This document shows, one piece after another, positions 7,238 to 9,452 of a DNA stretch of 9,452 bases. The notes under the pieces are model-generated. The model made no database searches, was not told where the DNA came from, and saw only the letters and a program-made list of their open reading frames with translations. The stretch spans positions 1-9,452 of the forward strand of contig SVHQ01000055.1 of NCBI GenBank assembly GCA_015055785.1. Direction: 5' to 3'. The position numbers were made by a program, and so were the translations under genes. How positions within the stretch are numbered: the stretch's first letter is position 1; each line of letters starts with the position of its first letter. This DNA is from Clostridiales bacterium (GTDB lineage Bacteria > Bacillota_A > Clostridia > Christensenellales > Borkfalkiaceae).

Positions 7238-8080
7238 TTATTTTATGCCTACCGCCGTTAAAACCTCGTTTGTCGTCGCGCCGCTATACGCGTACGACAA
7301 TTCCGTCATTGAAAAAGGCAACTTCGCACAACCGTTCAACGCAATCAAGCGTTGGTTTTTCTGTAATCTCTCTTTACTTTCCAACACCGATTGACGAATA
7401 GAGGGTTTGGCAATTTTTTCGGCATTATCCAATAGCGTTTGCAAACACCCAAACTCGTTTATCAACGCCGACGCCGTCTTTATCCCCACCTTGTTCGCTC
7501 CTTTGATATTATCCGCGGTATCCCCCGTCAACGCCTTAAAATCGGCATATTGAAAAGGCTCGATATCATACTTTTCACGCAAGTATGCACGATTGCAAAA
7601 ACAGCTGTTGTCCCCACGATACCGAAGCACACAAACATGGTCTGTTATCAACTGAAAAAAGTCACTGTCAAACGAAACGATTGTAATGTTTGTGGCTGTT
7701 CCGTATTGCAACGCATACGCCGCTATGACATCGTCCGTTTCGCAGACCGTCGTTTCCGTATGCCGAATATGCAAATAATCCAACGCCGCATAAATATCTG
7801 CTAACTGCGAAAAGGGCGTTTCTTCTTCCGCCATCAAAGAAAAATCGAGGCGGTTGGCTTTATAATCGGCGTCGATATCCTTTCGCTCGTTATGATGCTC
7901 CCCGTCGAATAAAACGACAATGTGGGTGGGCTGTATTTTACGTATGATTTTCAGCAAAGCACCAATAAACCCCAAAGTGCCGTGAATAGGCTTGCCCTCT
8001 TTGTTTAAAATGCGGGCAGGCATACCGTAAAACATTTGAAAAAGCAGATTGCTGCCGTCTACAATTAAAAAATTATCCAT
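7238..8080 (-). CDS. 5'-3' exonuclease, stand-alone FEN/PolA-N-terminal type (YpcP-like)
   Basis: This 280-residue metal-dependent structure-specific nuclease is homologous to the N-terminal 5'-3' exonuclease domain of DNA polymerase I but has no polymerase part, as in Bacillus YpcP (ExoR). It is expected to remove 5' flaps and RNA primers in replication and repair. The acidic metal ligands are visible in family order: Asp8 in IVDGSN, Asp59 in VLFDG, the YKANR segment at 73-77, Glu114/Asp116/Asp117 in ETDD, and Asp138/Asp140 in SFDSDFFQL. Asp187/Asp190 in TGDTADNIKG begin the helix-hairpin-helix DNA-binding region (to about 215). The ATG at 8080 lies 20 bases after the tdk stop with no clear Shine-Dalgarno, so translation may depend on coupling to tdk. 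Functional loss would matter little if polA carries its own domain. An identical fold occurs in phage exonucleases, so a phage origin cannot be excluded. Confidence 0.92.
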   Translation of the reverse strand: MDNFLIVDGSNLLFQMFYGMPARILNKEGKPIHGTLGFIGALLKIIRKIQPTHIVVLFDGEHHNERKDIDADYKANRLDFSLMAEEETPFSQLADIYAALDYLHIRHTETTVCETDDVIAAYALQYGTATNITIVSFDSDFFQLITDHVCVLRYRGDNSCFCNRAYLREKYDIEPFQYADFKALTGDTADNIKGANKVGIKTASALINEFGCLQTLLDNAEKIAKPSIRQSVLESKERLQKNQRLIALNGCAKLPFSMTELSYAYSGATTNEVLTAVGIK

Positions 8081-8100
8081 AAATGCAACAAGAATTTGGC

Positions 8101-8679
8101 TTAACGACGTTGCTTTTCAATGGTATTTTTCCAACAACTATGGCACATTGCCACATAGGAATCGTTGCCGCCCAACAAAATCTGGCCACCCTCTGTCACA
8201 ACCTTTCCGTTCTCGTCAATTCTCGCATTCACAATGGCTTTTTTGCCACACGTGCAAATTGTCTTGATTTCCGTAATCGAATCCGCCACTTCAAACAATC
8301 GACGGCTACCTTCGAAAAGTTTGGTCAAGAAATCGGTACGAAGCCCATAGCACAAAACGGGAATATCCAATTTATCCACAATTTGACGAAGCTGGTCTAT
8401 CTGCTCGGCAACAAAAAACTGACACTCGTCCGCAATAATTACATGACAATCGGTATGATTTTGATATTCTTCGAATAGATTTTTATCTGGAGTGATAATT
8501 TCCGCACGCGCTTCCAAACCGATGCGCGAACGCACCGCATCTGCACCGTCACGCACGTCAATAGACGGCTTAATAAGCCATACTTTCATGCCTCGTTCTT
8601 CATAATTAAACTTGGTAATCAAAGCATTTGCCGTTTTCGAAGACCCCATTGCCCCATATTTAAAATATAATTTTGCCAC
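8101..8679 (-). CDS. tdk: Thymidine kinase, type II
   Basis: This 192-residue cytosolic enzyme phosphorylates thymidine (and deoxyuridine) to the monophosphate with ATP, salvaging nucleosides for DNA synthesis. Type II signatures are the P-loop GAMGSSKT (9-16), the DECQF motif with presumed catalytic Glu85, and the LCYGLRTDF segment (109-117) of the lasso-proximal region. A zinc site is formed by Cys142, Cys144, Cys179 and Cys182. The CxC spacing (ICTCGKKA) resembles the E. coli-like branch rather than the CxxC Bacillus-like branch. The start is GTG at 8679, with an AAAGGAAG ribosome binding site about 8-10 bases upstream. It is the first gene of a likely operon with the exonuclease and perhaps the HNH gene, and is divergent from nifJ. 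Salvage of thymidine would fit downstream of extracellular DNA breakdown by the neighbouring secreted nuclease, but that link is inferred. Confidence 0.96.
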   Translation of the reverse strand: MAKLYFKYGAMGSSKTANALITKFNYEERGMKVWLIKPSIDVRDGADAVRSRIGLEARAEIITPDKNLFEEYQNHTDCHVIIADECQFFVAEQIDQLRQIVDKLDIPVLCYGLRTDFLTKLFEGSRRLFEVADSITEIKTICTCGKKAIVNARIDENGKVVTEGGQILLGGNDSYVAMCHSCWKNTIEKQRR

Positions 8680-8714
8680 GTTTTTTTCTTCCTTTGCTTA
8701 TATTTTCCGCATTT

Positions 8715-8743
8715 ATTATAGCATGTTTCGACAGTTTATGCAA
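8715..8743 (-). promoter_or_regulatory. Extended -10 promoter of the tdk operon
   Basis: On the minus strand TTGCAT (8738-8743) is followed after 17 bases by TATAAT (8715-8720), with TGC directly before the -10 box giving an extended TGnTATAAT. The transcript would begin near 8708, about 29 bases before the GTG start of tdk. Only the first three bases of the -35 match consensus, which the extended -10 could offset. Confidence 0.75.
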
Positions 8744-8821
8744 GGCAAATGACAAAGAAAAACCAAAGCGGATTTTTTTTCTAAAAAAAGGAAATACTTT
8801 TCTTAAAATCTTATTTTTTAG

Positions 8822-9452
<631 letters not shown>

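Overview
The window looks like chromosome from an anaerobic, Gram-positive-type bacterium, most likely a gut-type member of the Clostridia (Bacillota). Three things suggest this: a pyruvate:ferredoxin oxidoreductase gene, a secreted nuclease with a Gram-positive-style C-terminal membrane anchor, and strong purine-rich ribosome binding sites with sigma-A-type promoters. Base composition is moderate, with AT-rich gaps between genes. The organism call is inference; no rRNA or species marker is present.

Six of the seven genes lie head to tail on the minus strand, and five of these act directly on DNA. Reading in the direction of transcription (right to left): thymidine kinase tdk (8679-8101), a stand-alone FEN/PolA-type 5'-3' exonuclease (8080-7238), a membrane-anchored HNH nuclease (7174-6353), a secreted and C-terminally anchored endonuclease I (6254-5073), an orphan DUF1071/Sak3-type single-strand annealing protein (4956-4306), and a very large DUF4011-type superfamily 1 helicase (from 3981 off the left edge). 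On the plus strand at the right end, divergent from tdk, is the N-terminal third or less of nifJ (from 8831 off the right edge).

Transcription appears to be in modules. An extended -10 promoter sits before tdk and probably serves tdk, the exonuclease and the HNH gene. A consensus-perfect TTGACA-17-TATAAT promoter drives the secreted nuclease, which is followed by a clear hairpin terminator. The annealing protein then forms its own small unit, and the helicase has its own TTGATT-17-TATAAT promoter, which fixes its start at 3981. The 324-base gap 3982-4305 holds this promoter, a 22-base perfect AT palindrome and otherwise low-complexity sequence.

Points that deserve a second look: the helicase frame is broken by an apparent one-base deletion at 128-130, just before its Walker B motif; its N-terminal transglutaminase-like domain seems to lack catalytic residues; the annealing protein ends in a basic tail built from 15-base (5-residue) tandem repeats; the HNH nuclease is tethered to the membrane; and nucleases, recombinase, helicase and nucleoside salvage are concentrated together without any phage structural gene. 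A shared function for this cluster (DNA scavenging, DNA entry control or defence) is a hypothesis only.
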